A DNA stretch of 64,000 nt from Azorinus chamasolen (lineage: Eukaryota; Mollusca; Bivalvia; Cardiida; Solecurtidae): assembly GCA_963576725.1 (NCBI GenBank), contig OY755247.1, positions 15,564,526-15,628,525 on the forward strand. The letters run 5' to 3'. A model generated the notes under the pieces. It saw nothing but the letters and a program-made list of their open reading frames with translations, did not search any database and had not been told where the DNA came from. The first letter of the stretch is position 1, and every line of letters starts with the position of its first letter. This document shows, in pieces, positions 62,613 through 64,000 of this stretch. A program made the translations under genes and the position numbers.

Positions 62613-62992
62613 TTAACCCTTTACTCCATAAATATGCCTTTGCAAACAGAGTAGACCCAGATCAGTCGGCTTCTATAGGAGCTGTCTGATCAGGGTCTGC
62701 TGTGTTTGTGTGTGATATAATATAGATATGATTATACAGTTTCTGACATGGCCAAAATTCCCAATGTCAATGTGCTGTTATAACAAATTATTGTAATTAA
62801 TATTCATGATGCGATTAATTTTACATAAATATTCATGGAGGAAAGGGTTAACCATTTCCCTCATAGATACACCTTTTTGCAAAATGATTCTACAGTTTCT
62901 GCCATGGCCAAAAAACCTGTGTCCATGTGCTATTATAACAATTAATAATCATGATATCATTATTTTTTACATGAATATTGGTGGAATGAAGG
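62613..62992 (+). mobile_element. PB-A2 and a core-less PB-A2
   Basis: 62613-62851 complete, apex CGGCTTCTATAGGAGCTG. 62848-62992 shares its TTAA but jumps from TTTTTGCAAA to the long flank, so the whole hairpin is gone. Confidence 0.85.
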
Positions 62993-63048
62993 CTGAAATG
63001 GCTTTAAACGGTTTCACCATGACCTTGCAAAACAGGACACTTTATTAG

Positions 63049-63602
63049 TTAACCCTTCCCCTCATATAAACGTGTTTTCACGCATCTGCAAACAGAGTAG
63101 ACCCTGATCAGACGGCTCCTACAGGAGCTGTCTGATCAGGGCCTTCTCTGTTTGCTAATGGAGTGAGTGAGTTGGGTTTTACGTCCGACCAACAGTATTT
63201 CAGTTATTTGCAGACGGCACCCGCATGAGACAAGTTATAGTGCTGCCTCACTGGAATACTCCTGCACACAGTCACATTATCCTGAGACCGGGCCGACCAG
63301 TCCTAGAACTACACCTTTATTGTCGAGCGTAGACAAGGGAGCTACTAGTACCAACTTTTAACGACTTTTGGTCTGTCGCGGCCGGGGATCGAACCCACTA
63401 CTTTCCGTACCGCAGGCGGACGCTCTACCACTGAGCCACGCGGCCGGTGTTTGCTAATGGAATTTATAAGATCTGTTTCTTTAGTTTCTACGATGGCTAC
63501 AATGTTTCGCTTACTATATTTCGTTTGAACTATTTTGTCCATGAATATTCAGTAGGTATCGAAATTTGAAATACCGTAAACGTAGAACAGGGAAAGGGTT
63601 AA
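63049..63602 (+). mobile_element. PB-A1 host split by SINE
   Basis: TTAACCCTTCCCCTC start and GGGAAAGGGTTAA end; the hairpin core at 63085-63157 is intact and the long flank resumes after the SINE at 63448. Confidence 0.9.
63163..63447 (-). mobile_element. tRNA-headed SINE inserted in a PB-A1 element
   Basis: The minus strand begins with a tRNA-like head at about 63370-63447: Pol III box A TGGCTCAGTGG and box B GGTTCGATCCC. It is followed by a body and a conserved mollusc SINE tail (reverse of GGGTTTTACGTC) ending in a TCACTCAC run. It is bracketed by a perfect 14-bp direct repeat TGTTTGCTAATGGA at 63149-63162 and 63448-63461, the target duplication of the host element. Confidence 0.9.
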
Positions 63603-63868
63603 GACCGCATACCAAAGATGAAGATCCGCAGAAGTTCATATACATCAGGGGCACACAACTCTAAATGTACTGGTCCATTTTATCAATTTAATGATCTTGA
63701 CCACTATACATCGAAGGCAATACAGATAAACATACAGTTCCATTATGAACAGGTAGATCTACTTCAATTTTTTTTGCAGACATTATTTATACATGTATAT
63801 ATTCATGCCGAACAAAAGAAAAGCTTTCGAAATCTTCACTTACATTCTAAATCAAGATACCGTCTGTT

Positions 63869-64000
63869 TTAACTCATTCTCTCCTAGGCTATTTTAGACC
63901 CAACTTCTTTGAATGTACATGTATCTACCGAAAAGGAGCATTAACTAGAGGAAAGGATTTTTTTTTTAGAATTTTGTAGTTTGAAACCATTGTGATAAAT
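63869..64000 (+). mobile_element. PB-B, cut by window end
   Basis: TTAACTCATTCTCTCCTAGG flank and first arm GAAACCATTGTGATAAAT. Confidence 0.85.

Noticed and set aside
63370..63447. functional tRNA gene
   Set aside because: Pol III boxes and a D-arm are visible, but T-stem pairing is poor, a long SINE body follows and target duplications flank the whole unit.
1..64000. CRISPR array or bacterial operons
   Set aside because: Repeats are dispersed palindromic MITEs without uniform spacers, and the genes have spliceosomal introns.

Overview
The window is animal nuclear DNA: AT-rich, with spliced genes, GT-AG introns of up to several kb, and very dense short mobile elements. The protein sequences, the tRNA-headed SINE with its 'gggttttacgtc' tail, and the repeat style suggest a mollusc, most likely a bivalve. 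This placement is inference; no species is claimed.

Three genes can be rebuilt exon by exon. (1) Cytochrome c is on the minus strand. Its coding exons are 16801-16978 and 14537-14682 (107 aa), with a probable 5' noncoding exon near 19.1-19.35 kb beside a TGACGTCA element. (2) A Rab18-type GTPase is on the minus strand, with seven coding exons from 45347 down to 34627 (203 aa). (3) Kinetochore protein Spc25 is on the plus strand, with six coding exons from 46785 to 56241 (233 aa). Rab18 and SPC25 are head to head across a compact promoter-like region at about 45.35-45.59 kb. The first 14 kb and the last 7.5 kb hold no gene I can support. A 111-codon open frame at 46268-46603 is unrecognised.

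Most of the rest is hairpin MITEs (short non-autonomous DNA elements with a large internal palindrome). By eye I see more than 100 copies and fragments in families I name here. PB-A, PB-B and PB-C all have ends of the form TTAA-CCCTTT ... AAAGGG-TTAA, as in piggyBac-type elements with TTAA target duplication. PB-A has palindrome arms containing CAAACAGAGTAGACCC; its A1 form has one flank ending CCTGTTCTATG, and its A2 form carries TGAATATTCATGGAGT. PB-B has arms AACCATTGTGATAAATAGAG. PB-C has arms GTAAATAGTGAAGACCC. MAR-C, MAR-D, MAR-E and MAR-F have TA-flanked ends CAGTTGAACTTCG, CAGTAAAACCTCTCTAAACC, CAGTAAAACCTCTCTATAAC and CAGTGCTCCCTC, like Tc1/mariner/pogo MITEs. HP-B (CCAAACCCTATGTTGTGACC), HP-G (TTGATTGGTCAGATTTGAG) and HP-H (CAGTTTGGATCC) are further palindromes. 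For PB-A, '+' means the arm reading GTAGACCCAGATC is on the left.

The most unusual signal is modularity. Families with unrelated ends share the same hairpin apex, GCTCCT-(2-4 nt)-AGGAGC. PB-A and PB-C, and partly HP-H, also keep the same off-centre mismatch in the stem. Elements repeatedly nest in each other at TTAA, up to five deep in a chain at 40994-42284 inside a Rab18 intron. Upstream of the cytochrome c start a tandem duplication carries different elements at the equivalent TTAA site, giving a natural filled/empty comparison. Several arrays have grown out of or beside these elements, including nine exact 40-bp copies of one hairpin arm at 37821-38160.
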